Assembly (NCBI RefSeq): GCF_002930105.1
Contig: NZ_PJRN01000006.1
Location: forward strand, 124,001-188,000
DNA: 64,000 nucleotides
Source of the DNA: Billgrantia saliphila
Lineage (GTDB): Bacteria > Pseudomonadota > Gammaproteobacteria > Pseudomonadales > Halomonadaceae
Direction: 5' to 3'
Within the stretch, counting starts at the first letter, position 1, and each line of letters begins with the position of its first letter. The position numbers and the translations under genes were made by a program. Shown one piece after another: positions 25,594-33,983 of the stretch. The notes beneath the pieces are model-generated. The model was given only the letters and a program-made list of their open reading frames with translations. It made no database searches and was not told the DNA's origin.

Positions 25594-26573
25594 GCCGTGC
25601 GCTATCCCCGAGCGCTACGCGGCGCTGGACGTCGGGTCTCGGAGGAGTACTGGCGCCGCGCCTGTTCCAGGCCGGCCTGGTGGCATGGATGGTGGGCACG
25701 CTGACCTTTGTACTGACCCGCGCCCTGCCCGGCGACATGGCCTACCGTATCGCCGCGGGGCGCTACGGCGACGACATGGTCAATACCCATGCCGCCGAGG
25801 CGGTACGCGCCGAGCTGGCGCTGGACCAACCGGCGCTCAACGCCTACTTCGGCTGGCTGTGGGACCTGATGAATTTCGACCTGGGCCGCTCGCTGGTCAG
25901 CGGCGAGCCGGTGATGCGCGAACTTGGGCATCAGCTCGGCCACTCGCTGGGTCTGGCTCTGGCCGCGGTGCTGCTGTCGCTGCTGATCGGCCCGCCGCTG
26001 GGTCTGGCCGCCGGGCTCAGGCCGAAAGGCGCGCTCGATCGAATCAGCGAGGTCGTGGCCAGCGTCCTGCGCGCGCTGCCACCGTTCGCCGTGGGCCTGG
26101 TGTTGGTCCTGGTCTTCTCGGTGACGCTCGGCTGGCTGCCGGCCGCCGGCCACGGCCGCACCGCGCATACAATTCTGCCGGCGCTGACCCTGGCCTTGGC
26201 CCTGGCGGCGGTGTCCAGCCGGGTCGCGCGCAACGCCATGGCGGATGTCGCCCAGGCGCCCTACTATGCCTTTTCGCGCACCAAGGGACTGGGGGAGCGA
26301 CTGAGCTTCCTGCGCCACGGGCTGCGCAATGCCGCGGTACCGGTGGTGGCCTATCTCGGCGTGCAATTGGTCTATCTGATCGAGGGCGTGGTGGTGGTCG
26401 AGACGCTGTTCGCCTGGCCCGGCATCGGGCACGCCCTGGTACACGCCATCGTCGCCCGCGACGTGCCGATGATACAGGGCACCGCTCTGGTCATGGGGCT
26501 GCTGTTCGTAGTCCTCAATACTCTCGTGGATCTCGTTTGCCACCTGCTCGACCCGCGGAGGCGCACCGCATGA
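25590..26573 (+). CDS. ABC transporter permease (DppB/NikB type)
   Basis: The 327-residue membrane protein is the first permease of a peptide/nickel importer. It has an N-terminal segment (LVAWMVGTLTFVLTRALPGD), a cytoplasmic coupling region (YAFSRTKGLGERLSFLRHGL near residue 228) and a last segment TALVMGLLFVVLNTLVDL. It starts in an ATGA overlap with the binding-protein gene and ends in another with the second permease gene. Confidence 0.92.
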   Translation: MSRALSPSATRRWTSGLGGVLAPRLFQAGLVAWMVGTLTFVLTRALPGDMAYRIAAGRYGDDMVNTHAAEAVRAELALDQPALNAYFGWLWDLMNFDLGRSLVSGEPVMRELGHQLGHSLGLALAAVLLSLLIGPPLGLAAGLRPKGALDRISEVVASVLRALPPFAVGLVLVLVFSVTLGWLPAAGHGRTAHTILPALTLALALAAVSSRVARNAMADVAQAPYYAFSRTKGLGERLSFLRHGLRNAAVPVVAYLGVQLVYLIEGVVVVETLFAWPGIGHALVHAIVARDVPMIQGTALVMGLLFVVLNTLVDLVCHLLDPRRRTA

Positions 26574-27397
26574 CGACCCTCACCGCACACGTAACCCGCG
26601 CCTGGCCCATTCCGGCACTCAGCGGCCGCCAAGCGCTCGGCGCCCTGCTGCTCGGCCTGCTGCTGGCCTTCGCCTGGGGCGTGCCCTGGCTGTACGATGC
26701 CGACCCCGCGCGTCAGCAACTCACGCGTATCCTGCAGTCGCCCGCGTTGGCCGAACCGCTGGGCACCGATCATCTCGGGCGCAGCCTGCTGGCACGGCTC
26801 GCCGCCGCCATACGCCTGTCGTTCGGCATGGCACTCCTCAGCGTGATCACCGCCGCCCTACCGGGCATTCTCCTCGGCGTGATCGCTGGCTGGCGCGGCG
26901 GCTGGCTCGATCGTGTCCTGAGCGGCATCGCCGATGCGTGCCTGGCCCTGCCCGGCCTGCTGCTGGTGCTGCTGCTGGCCGCCATCGCCCCGGGCAACTT
27001 TTGGGCGCTCTACGTGGGTATCGCCCTGGTGCTGTGGATCGAATACTTCCGCGTGGTGCGCGCCCGCACCCGTGCGCTGGCGGCCTCGCCCCAGCTCGAG
27101 GCGAGTCGCCTGCTCGGCTTCGGCCTCGGTTACCTGTTCCGCCGACATCTGTGGCCGGAACTCGCCCCGCAGGTGCTGACCCTGGCCGCCTTCGGCGCCG
27201 CCAGCGCGATCCTCGCCATGGCCGCGCTGGGCTTCGTCAGCGTCGGACTGCGCCCGCCCACCGCGGAACTGGGGCTGATGATGATCGAGCTGCTGCCCTA
27301 CTACCATGAGGCGCCCTGGGCCATGGCCCAGCCGATTCTGGTGCTGTTCGTACTGGTTCTCAGCTTGAACCTGCTGGCTGGGAAGGATCCGCGATGA
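26570..27397 (+). CDS. ABC transporter permease (DppC/NikC type)
   Basis: The 275-residue second permease shows the conserved LGTDHLGRSLLARLAAAIRL near residue 64 and a coupling segment ASRLLGFGLGYLFRRHLWPE near 178. Six hydrophobic segments are expected. It is coupled by ATGA overlaps to the genes on both sides and should pair with the DppB-type protein to form the channel. Confidence 0.92.
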   Translation: MTTLTAHVTRAWPIPALSGRQALGALLLGLLLAFAWGVPWLYDADPARQQLTRILQSPALAEPLGTDHLGRSLLARLAAAIRLSFGMALLSVITAALPGILLGVIAGWRGGWLDRVLSGIADACLALPGLLLVLLLAAIAPGNFWALYVGIALVLWIEYFRVVRARTRALAASPQLEASRLLGFGLGYLFRRHLWPELAPQVLTLAAFGAASAILAMAALGFVSVGLRPPTAELGLMMIELLPYYHEAPWAMAQPILVLFVLVLSLNLLAGKDPR

Positions 27398-28845
27398 GCA
27401 AATCCTTACTTCGGGTCGACGACCTGACGATCCAGGGCGATGGCGTGACCATCGCCCCCTTCTCGCTCGAGCTTGCCCCGGGCGAGCGCCTGACCCTGCT
27501 CGGCGAGACCGGCTCGGGCAAGAGCCTGATCGCCCAGGCGATCATGGGCACCCTGCCGCGAGGGCTCGACGCCAGCGGCCGGCTCGTCATCGACGGTGAG
27601 CGCTTCGAGGCCGACAACGGCGCCTCGCGTCGCGCCCTGTGGGGCCGCCGCCTGGCGCTGCTACCCCAGGAGCCCTGGCATGCATTGGACCCGACCATGC
27701 GCGCCGCCGGACAAATCGCCGAAAGCCATCGCTATGTGGCCGGGCGCACTCCGCGTGAAGCGGCCACGGCCGCCTGGGCCGACCTCACCGAACTGGGCCT
27801 GGCGGAGGCCGGCAGCAAACTGCCCGGCGAACTCTCCGGCGGCATGGCACAACGCGTGGCGTTTGCCGCCGCGAGCGCCGGGGGCGCACCCATCGTGATC
27901 GCCGACGAGCCCACCAAGGGGCTCGACGCACCGCGTCGAGACGCCGTAGTGGAACTGCTTGCCCGCACCCCGGCGCGAGGCGGTGTGCTGCTCACCATTA
28001 CCCATGACATCGACGTGGCCCGTCGACTGGGCGGCGAAGCGGTCATCCTGCGCCAAGGCCGAGTGGTCGAACGCGGCCCCGCCCAGCCAGTGCTCACTCA
28101 CCCACACAGCGAATACGGCCAGCGGCTGCTGGCCGCCGAACCCGGCCGCTGGACGCGGCCCGCCCCGCTGGCCGCACGCGCGAGCGCAGCGGTGGTGACC
28201 GCCCACGGCCTGGCCAAGGCGCGTGGCGGGAGAGAGCTATTTCGCGAATTGAACCTGAGTGTTCATCCCGGGGAGATCGTCGGCGTGGTCGGCCCCTCCG
28301 GCTGCGGCAAAAGCACCCTGGGCGACATGCTGCTCGGCATCACCCGCCCCGATGAAGGTCACATTCAGCGTACCGACGGCCACCGGCTCGGCTTTCAGAA
28401 ACTGTACCAGGATCCGCCAGCGGCTTTCTCGCCGCACTGGAGCCTTCAACGCCTGCTGAACGACCTGGTCAAGCGCCATCGCCTGGTGCGCAGCGCCATC
28501 GCCCCGCTGATGGCGGGCCTGGGGCTCGACGAGCGCCTGCTCGACCGTCGCCCTGGCGAGATTTCTGGAGGCGAGCTGCAGCGCTTCGCCATCCTGCGCA
28601 TCCTGCTGCTGGAGCCCTGCTTTCTGTTCGCCGACGAGCCCACCTCGCGACTCGACCCCATCACCCAGCAGCAGACCTTGGCGCTACTGGTGGAACTCGC
28701 ACGCGAACGTCGCTGCGGGTTGATGCTGGTCAGCCACGACCCGGCACTGATCGAGCGGGTATGCGACCGCACGCTAACGCTGGGGGAAGCGGACTACGCG
28801 GGGGCAAGCGTGACCGCGACCGGACCGAGCCTGGTCACGCCGTAA
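27394..28845 (+). CDS. Fused double ABC ATPase (DppD-DppF type)
   Basis: This 483-residue protein contains two nucleotide-binding domains in one chain. The first has Walker A GETGSGKSL near residue 37, signature LSGGMAQRVAFAAASAG near 148 and Walker B IVIADEPTKGLD near 168. The second has Walker A GPSGCGKST near 302, signature ISGGELQRFAILRILL near 390 and Walker B FLFADEPTSRLDP near 411. Most Dpp or Nik systems use two separate ATPases, so the fusion supplies the whole motor. The usual C-terminal oligopeptide/dipeptide transporter motif (Cys-rich HPRCP type) is absent after either domain. It is the last gene of the four-gene operon. Confidence 0.92.
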   Translation: MSKSLLRVDDLTIQGDGVTIAPFSLELAPGERLTLLGETGSGKSLIAQAIMGTLPRGLDASGRLVIDGERFEADNGASRRALWGRRLALLPQEPWHALDPTMRAAGQIAESHRYVAGRTPREAATAAWADLTELGLAEAGSKLPGELSGGMAQRVAFAAASAGGAPIVIADEPTKGLDAPRRDAVVELLARTPARGGVLLTITHDIDVARRLGGEAVILRQGRVVERGPAQPVLTHPHSEYGQRLLAAEPGRWTRPAPLAARASAAVVTAHGLAKARGGRELFRELNLSVHPGEIVGVVGPSGCGKSTLGDMLLGITRPDEGHIQRTDGHRLGFQKLYQDPPAAFSPHWSLQRLLNDLVKRHRLVRSAIAPLMAGLGLDERLLDRRPGEISGGELQRFAILRILLLEPCFLFADEPTSRLDPITQQQTLALLVELARERRCGLMLVSHDPALIERVCDRTLTLGEADYAGASVTATGPSLVTP

Positions 28846-28870
28846 TCGGGGGAGCCAGCTTCAGAAACGA

Positions 28871-28895
28871 CGACGCCCCGCATTGCGGGGCGTCG
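28871..28895 (-). terminator. Terminator hairpin between convergent genes
   Basis: A perfect 11-bp stem (CGACGCCCCGC / GCGGGGCGTCG) with a 3-base loop sits between the stop of the ABC ATPase gene (28845) and that of the carboxypeptidase gene (28920). On the minus strand it is followed by TCGTTTCT, a weak T tract; on the plus strand no T run follows. It most likely ends the carboxypeptidase transcript. Confidence 0.65.
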
Positions 28896-28919
28896 CTGGG
28901 ATCGCGCAGATCAGCCGTT

Positions 28920-30224
28920 TCAGTTGTGGGCAACCACCATGCAGTCCATGCCCCGCTCGCGCAGGCTGCGGCAAGCGGAGTGGGCCACGTTCTCCTGCAG
29001 GTCGACCAGCCGAGCGCGGAAGACTCGCTGTTCGCCTTCCGCTTCGGCAACGGAAACGCGTACACCGCTTAGCTGGGAAGCCAATTGGTCGGCAGCCCGA
29101 GCTGCCAGGCTGCGCGCCTGATCGGCGTTGTTGAAGGCCCCCACCTGCACCGCCCAACCGCCAGCGGCGGGCCGAGCGGAATCGGCACGGTCGATGAGGA
29201 CGCGAATCGGATCGTCGGCGGAGCCCATCTCGATGCCCATCTCGGACTGGAAGGAGAGCCGCTGCTCGGCTTCGGTGGTTTCCCTTCGGACGCTATCGCT
29301 CGTGCTCGCCGAAGCCAACTGCGCGGCCAAAGCCGGTGGGCTCTCCTCCAGGTCCATGTGATCGCCCAGCACATCGGCTCGGGCTATCCAGTCGCCCCGC
29401 TGCAACATCGAGAGCCTGGCGAAGCCGCGGTCCAGCAGGTCGGCCATATGAGTATCGCGCGAGGCAGCGGTGAACCCGCCCATCACCACGGAGACGATGC
29501 GGCGGTCGTTACGTATTGCCGAGGTCGCCACGTTGAAGCCCGAGGCGCGAATGAAGCCGGTCTTAAGCCCATCGGCTCCCGGATAGTTGCGCACCAGCCG
29601 GTTATGGCTGGTATGGGTCTTCCCGCGGTAGGTGAAGCTCTGGGTCGAGAAGTAATGATAGTAATGGGGAAAATCCTGCATCAGGCGAATCGACAGGGTC
29701 GCCATGTCACGTGCCGTGGTGACCTGGGCATTGTCGGGCAGGCCCGAAGCATTGCGAAAAACGGTATCCGGCATGCCCAACTCTCGGGCGCGCTGTGTCA
29801 TCATACGTCCGAAGTTGCCCTCCGTACCGCCCAAGGCCTCTGCCACCACCACGGCGACGTCATTGGCGGAGCGCACCACCAGGGCCTTGATCGCCTCCTC
29901 GGCCCTGATCGTGCTGCCGGGAGAGAGCCACAGCTTCGAAGCCGGCATCGAGGCCGCATGGGACGATACCGTCAGCGGCTGATCCAGGCGGACGTTACCG
30001 CTCTCTATCGCCTCGAACAGCAGATAGAGCGTCATCATCTTGGTCAGCGACGCGGGGTAGCGTGTGGCATCGGCATTCTCCGCATGCAACACGTCACCGC
30101 TCTCGACATCGATTACGATGGACGCATAGCGGGGATTGGCCTGCGCCGCACCGATTGCCAACAACTGAAAACAGAACAATAAAAAAACGGCCACACCGAG
30201 GTTGTGTCGGTTGGAGGAGCGCAT
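28920..30224 (-). CDS. D-alanyl-D-alanine carboxypeptidase with SPOR domain
   Basis: The 434-residue penicillin-binding protein trims the terminal D-Ala from peptidoglycan stem peptides in the periplasm. After the signal peptide, the S11 family motifs are SLTK near residue 60, SAN near 116 and KTG near 222. The C-terminal 75 residues form a SPOR domain (GWAVQVGAFNNADQARSLAA), which binds denuded glycan at the division septum. The ATG at 30224 is preferred over a GTG nine bases earlier because AGAGGTG is well placed. SPOR-fused DacA-type proteins are common in Halomonas and alphaproteobacteria. The gene stands alone. Confidence 0.93.
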   Translation of the reverse strand: MRSSNRHNLGVAVFLLFCFQLLAIGAAQANPRYASIVIDVESGDVLHAENADATRYPASLTKMMTLYLLFEAIESGNVRLDQPLTVSSHAASMPASKLWLSPGSTIRAEEAIKALVVRSANDVAVVVAEALGGTEGNFGRMMTQRARELGMPDTVFRNASGLPDNAQVTTARDMATLSIRLMQDFPHYYHYFSTQSFTYRGKTHTSHNRLVRNYPGADGLKTGFIRASGFNVATSAIRNDRRIVSVVMGGFTAASRDTHMADLLDRGFARLSMLQRGDWIARADVLGDHMDLEESPPALAAQLASASTSDSVRRETTEAEQRLSFQSEMGIEMGSADDPIRVLIDRADSARPAAGGWAVQVGAFNNADQARSLAARAADQLASQLSGVRVSVAEAEGEQRVFRARLVDLQENVAHSACRSLRERGMDCMVVAHN

Positions 30225-30416
30225 GACGGACACCTCTGGTTCCCTTGTGATTCCCTATGGCCCGATTCTGAAGCGGGTCTTGCCCCAGTATGGCGACTAA
30301 ACGGAACGCTTAACAGGCGGAATAACGGGTTTTTTTGTTGATATACCGAGCGCTTCCATCAACCGACCGTTAATTAAACAAATCGTAATAAAGATTTACA
30401 ATCGCCTGCTCGATGC

Positions 30417-30815
30417 TCATTCGGGCAACTCACAGGCCGAAAAGGGATCGGACAATGTCTCCCAAGTTCGGCGACCGCTCGCCAACTCGTCATCGCTCAG
30501 CAGGCATTCGTCCAATGCCTGGCGAATCCTCATCTGCTCGAGGCGCTATCGGATGAACCCTAGATCCTGGCGCATATCGCCAAAGAATTCCTGCCACTGC
30601 TCCAGGATATAGGCTCGGCTTCGGGGTCCGAGGGCCAGCGCGATTCGGGCACCGCCTTCCAGAACATGCGGCGAAGCCGTAACGGGCAATGCCGCCCGCC
30701 TAGCTCCACTGACCGGCAAGTTGCGGCCTCGTAGCGAGCCAGAAGAATCCTCTCGATCGCAGATGACCGCCGAACCAGTCACCGTGTAGAAGCCGCACTC
30801 TCTTCCTCGAAACGC
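30417..30815 (-). pseudogene. Decayed CobW/ZigA-family GTPase (C-terminal remnant)
   Basis: Reading the minus strand in three frames recovers the C-terminal half of a COG0523 zinc-chaperone GTPase. One frame gives RSRGFFWLATRPQLAGQWS then a TAG where homologues have Gln, then AGGIARYGFA. A second frame gives MFWKAVPESRWPSDPEA. A third gives AYILEQWQEFFGDMRQDLGF, ending at a TAG. A last block gives RIRQALDECLLSDDELASG then DPF near the end, with stop at 30417-30419. These match the known FFWLATRP...GQWS...QALDACLL series of ZigA/CobW proteins. A nonsense change plus at least three frameshifts, and loss of the entire P-loop half, show a dead gene. It lies immediately upstream of the T6SS regulatory region. 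Confidence 0.82.
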
Positions 30816-30917
30816 CGAAGCGCCTGACCGATCTTTCGCGAAAAAGCGCGTCTATTCCCAGGCAAGCCGCAATCGCTGGGTTCTCTCTCTGGGCCCCGCT
30901 GGAGCCAAATCGACTTA

Positions 30918-30972
30918 GGCAACAAGTTGCCCATCGGGGCAATTTCTTGCTCGATTCAGGCAACTTGTTGCC
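30918..30972. promoter_or_regulatory. Three evenly spaced palindromes, candidate enhancer sites for hcp
   Basis: Site 1 GGCAACAAGTTGCC (30918-30931), site 2 GGCAATTTCTTGCT (30938-30951) and site 3 GGCAACTTGTTGCC (30959-30972) have centres 20 and 21 bp apart, about two helical turns each. Sites 1 and 3 are 6-bp-arm palindromes and also form a 17-bp perfect inverted repeat with flanking TTA/TAA. Site 2 matches site 3 at 11 of 14 bases. They lie roughly 90-145 bp upstream of the predicted start of transcription, a normal distance for sigma-54 enhancer-binding proteins. Confidence 0.65.
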
Positions 30973-31039
30973 TAATTTTAATTAGCACACTTCACCTAAT
31001 TAAATTAAATACATGATTTATATGGATAAAATAAAAACA

Positions 31040-31053
31040 GGCACGGTTTCTGC
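31040..31053 (+). promoter_or_regulatory. Sigma-54-type promoter of hcp
   Basis: GGCACGGTTTCTGC gives the invariant GG and GC exactly 10 bases apart, close to the consensus TGGCACG-N4-TTGC. Transcription would start near 31064, leaving about 44 bases before the hcp ATG. Sigma-54 control of hcp/vgrG units through VasH-like activators is known in Vibrio and Aeromonas. Confidence 0.7.
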
Positions 31054-31107
31054 TCTTCTAGCTCTGTCCATCGGGACACTTCTCTCACTTCGTCAAGGAG
31101 CAGACTC

Positions 31108-31626
31108 ATGCCGACACCTTGTTACATCAGCATCGAAGGTCAAACCCAGGGCAACATCACCGCTGGCGCTTTCACCCCGGATTCCGTGGGCAACATCTAC
31201 GTGGAAGGCCACGAAGACGAGATGCTGGTCCAGGAATTCAAGCACGTCGTCACCGTGCCCACCGACCCGCAGTCAGGCCAGCCCTCCGGTCAGCGCGCAC
31301 ACAAGCCGTTCGTCTTCACCGTGGCGCTGAACAAGGCCGTCCCGCTGATGTACAACGCGCTGGCTTCCGGCGAAATGCTGCCCAACGTCGAGCTGAAGTG
31401 GTACCGCACTTCCGTCGAGGGCAAGCAAGAGCACTTCTTCACCACCAGCCTGACCGACGCCACCATCGTCGACATCAACCTGCGCATGCCGCACGCCCAG
31501 GACATGAACAAGGCCGAGTTCACCCAGCTGATGGATGTCTCCCTGGCCTATCGCAAGATCGACTGGGAACACACCGTCGCCGGCACTTCCGGTTCCGACG
31601 ACTGGCGCGCCCCGATCGAGTCCTGA
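31108..31626 (+). CDS. hcp: Type VI secretion tube protein Hcp
   Basis: The 172-residue protein is Hcp, which stacks as hexameric rings to form the T6SS inner tube. The N-terminus MPTPCYISIEGQTQGNITAG and the segment GNIYVEGHEDEMLVQEFKH are characteristic, as are the C-terminal RMPHAQDMNKAEFTQLMDVS and LAYRKIDWEHT. Length is standard, with no C-terminal effector fusion. AAGGAGC lies seven bases before the ATG. It is the first gene of the orphan cluster and, with a sigma-54-type promoter and a strong hairpin behind it, is set up for higher expression than the genes downstream. Confidence 0.96.
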   Translation: MPTPCYISIEGQTQGNITAGAFTPDSVGNIYVEGHEDEMLVQEFKHVVTVPTDPQSGQPSGQRAHKPFVFTVALNKAVPLMYNALASGEMLPNVELKWYRTSVEGKQEHFFTTSLTDATIVDINLRMPHAQDMNKAEFTQLMDVSLAYRKIDWEHTVAGTSGSDDWRAPIES

Positions 31627-31636
31627 TCGCCGCCTG

Positions 31637-31714
31637 CCCCGCCCGTCCGCTCGCCGGGCGGGGTCATGCGTGGCGCGACGCCAGCGTTCTCCCATCGAGC
31701 GCTGGCGTCGCGCC
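31637..31714 (+). other. Two GC-rich hairpins directly after hcp
   Basis: The first has a 9-bp stem CCCCGCCCG / CGGGCGGGG (31637-31645 with 31655-31663). The second has a perfect 15-bp stem GGCGCGACGCCAGCG (31672-31686) with its complement at 31700-31714. Neither is followed by a T run. They may protect the hcp mRNA from 3' decay or reduce read-through into vgrG. The remaining gap up to 31862 shows no gene. Confidence 0.65.
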
Positions 31715-31862
31715 GTGTACGACATTGCTGACAGACGCTGTCAGTTTTCGCCCTCTTGTGCCGTTTCGCTCTTGCCCTGCCGGGAGGGACACGTAACCTG
31801 CTGACGCGGCACACTCCGCAGCTTCGATGGATCGCCGCATACTCGCCTTCCAGGAGGGAAGC

Positions 31863-33983
31863 ATGGCCCTTGAGACCGGACTTCAATTCACCCTGCAGCT
31901 CGCCGGGGCCGACGACCTCGATCTGGCGGTCATCGACTTCACCCTGGAAGAGGCGCTCTCCGCCCCCTTCACCCTCCGCGTGCGCTTTGCCAGCCGCGAC
32001 GGCGGCCTCGCCGCCACGGAGGTTCTCGATCGCCCCGCGACCCTGACGATCTGGCAGGACGGCGAGGCGCTGCGCCGCCTCCATGGCGTGGTGAGCGAGT
32101 TCGGCCGTGGCGACCGCGGCCATCGGCGCACCTTCTACTCGATGGTCGTGCGTCCCGCGCTGTGGCGCCTCTCCCTGCGCCAAAATTCGCGTATCTTCCA
32201 GCAGGTCTCGCCGCTCACCGTGCTCAATACCCTGTGCGACGAGCGCGGTTTGCGTGACGTGGCCTTCGCCGCCACCCGCGAGCCCGAGACGCGGGAGTAC
32301 TGCGTGCAGTACCGCGAGACCGACCTCGCCTTCGTCGAGCGCCTCGCCGCCGAAGAAGGGCTCTTTTACTTCCACGAGTTCGAAGAGGCGCCCAACGGCG
32401 CCCACCGCCTGGTATTCGCCGACGCCCCCCAGGCGCTCGCGCATCTCGGTTCGCGGCCCTACCACAGCCGTGCCGGCGGCACGCCGCCGAGCCGCCACGT
32501 GCGCAAGCTCGAACAGCTCGCCCGGGTGGCCCCGGCCTCGGTCACGCTCAAGGACTATTCCTTCAAGCAGCCGGCCTATGCGCAGCTCCACGAGCACGCA
32601 GCAGACGGCCTGGAAGAGCACGCGCAACGGGACGACTACGAGCATTACGACTACCCCGGCCGCTACAAGGCCGACGCCTCCGGTGAGGCCTTCACTCGCA
32701 TCCGCCTGGAGCACCTGCGCCGCGAGGCGCTGACCTGCGGCGCCGAGAGCGACCTGCCCGAGCTCGCCCCCGGCACCCGCTTCACCCTCACCGACCACGA
32801 CCTCAGTGAACTCAACCGCGACTGGCAGGTGGTGAAGGTCATTCATCGCGGCGAACAGCCCCAGGCGCTGGAGGAGGACGGCATCACCCAAGGGGACGCT
32901 GACGGTATGGGCATGACGAAGTATGACAACACCCTCGTGCTCACCCCCGCCGACACCGCCTGGCGCCCCACGCCCCATCCCAAGCCCCGCGTCGACGGCC
33001 CCCAGGTCGCCTTCGTGGTCGGGCCCGAGGGCGAGGAGATCCACTGCGACGAGCACGGCCGGGTCAAGGTGCAGTTCCCCTGGGACCGCTACGCCGAGCC
33101 CAACGAAACGGCGAGTGCCTGGATCCGGGTCAGCCAGGGCTGGGCCGGCGGCGGCTACGGCAGCCTGGCCATCCCCCGGATCGGCCACGAGGTGATCGTC
33201 TCCTTCCTCGAGGGCGACCCCGACCAGCCGCTGATCACCGGGCGCACCTACCACGCCGTCAACACGCCGCCCTATCCGCTGCCCGAGCACAAGACGCGTA
33301 CCGTCATTCGCACCCAGAGCCACAAGGGCGAAGGCTTCAACGAACTGCGCTTCGAAGACGAGGCCGACGAGGAGCAGATCTGGGTCCACGCCCAGAAGGA
33401 CCTGGAGCTGCTGACGAACAACGACCGCACCGAGGAGATCGGCCACGACAGCTTCCTCACCGTGCACCGTGACCGCATCGCGGAAATCGACAATGACGAT
33501 CACCTGACGGTACATGGCAACCGGCACGAGAAGACCGATGCCAACCAGCACTTGACTGTGCAGGGCACGCTGCATGTGAAGGCCGGCCAGGCCTGGCTGA
33601 CCGAGAGCGGGCGCGAGCTGCACATCAAGTCGGGGCACAAGGTGGTACTCGAAGCCGGCAGCGAGCTGACGCTGAACGCCGGCGGCAGCTTCCTCAAGCT
33701 CGACGGCGGCGGCGTCACCATTGTCGGCCCCAGCGTAAAGGTCAACGCCGGCGGCAACCCGGGCAGCGGCTCTGGCCAGGCCGCCGAGGCGCCGCTACTG
33801 CCGGGTCGGGCCGTGGCGGAGATGCATGAGGATGTGACACTGGGGCCAATCTTCGGCCACCGCCTGGAGCAGGCCATGGTCACGCATGCTCCCTTGGTGG
33901 AACCCTGCCAGAAGCCGTCGAGCGGAGGCCCCTGCCCACTTGGCGAGGCGTGTCCCTGCGAAGGGTCTGGAGCGAATGCATGA
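31863..33983 (+). CDS. vgrG: Type VI secretion spike protein VgrG
   Basis: The 706-residue VgrG forms the trimeric tip of the T6SS. Residues 1 to about 370 are the gp27-like part ([20 protein letters not shown] at the start, [20 protein letters not shown] near 145). An OB-fold follows, with [14 protein letters not shown] near 395 and [20 protein letters not shown] near 423. Then comes a gp5-like beta-helix of short repeats ([37 protein letters not shown]) to about residue 650. The last 20 residues are Cys-rich (four Cys, C-X8-C-X5-C-X-C), which is not part of the core fold. GGAGGGAAGC precedes the ATG at 31863. The stop overlaps the DUF4123 start. Confidence 0.95.
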   Translation: MALETGLQFTLQLAGADDLDLAVIDFTLEEALSAPFTLRVRFASRDGGLAATEVLDRPATLTIWQDGEALRRLHGVVSEFGRGDRGHRRTFYSMVVRPALWRLSLRQNSRIFQQVSPLTVLNTLCDERGLRDVAFAATREPETREYCVQYRETDLAFVERLAAEEGLFYFHEFEEAPNGAHRLVFADAPQALAHLGSRPYHSRAGGTPPSRHVRKLEQLARVAPASVTLKDYSFKQPAYAQLHEHAADGLEEHAQRDDYEHYDYPGRYKADASGEAFTRIRLEHLRREALTCGAESDLPELAPGTRFTLTDHDLSELNRDWQVVKVIHRGEQPQALEEDGITQGDADGMGMTKYDNTLVLTPADTAWRPTPHPKPRVDGPQVAFVVGPEGEEIHCDEHGRVKVQFPWDRYAEPNETASAWIRVSQGWAGGGYGSLAIPRIGHEVIVSFLEGDPDQPLITGRTYHAVNTPPYPLPEHKTRTVIRTQSHKGEGFNELRFEDEADEEQIWVHAQKDLELLTNNDRTEEIGHDSFLTVHRDRIAEIDNDDHLTVHGNRHEKTDANQHLTVQGTLHVKAGQAWLTESGRELHIKSGHKVVLEAGSELTLNAGGSFLKLDGGGVTIVGPSVKVNAGGNPGSGSGQAAEAPLLPGRAVAEMHEDVTLGPIFGHRLEQAMVTHAPLVEPCQKPSSGGPCPLGEACPCEGSGANA

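Larger units (their letters stand above)
30225..31107. other. 883-base gap between carboxypeptidase gene and hcp
   Basis: No intact gene is seen. The part next to the carboxypeptidase gene (30225-30416) is moderately AT-rich and should hold its promoter. The middle is the CobW/ZigA remnant. The part from about 30910 to 31060 is AT-rich and contains the palindrome array and sigma-54-type promoter described separately. Confidence 0.7.

Noticed and set aside
30915..30975. CRISPR-like repeats
   Set aside because: Only three short copies, each a palindrome with tiny spacers and one imperfect; no cas genes. An operator array fits better.
31548..33638. Open frame of 696 codons on the minus strand
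   Set aside because: It lies fully opposite hcp and vgrG, whose families are certain; its translation is low-complexity Val/Gly/Leu/Ala typical of antisense frames in GC-rich genes.
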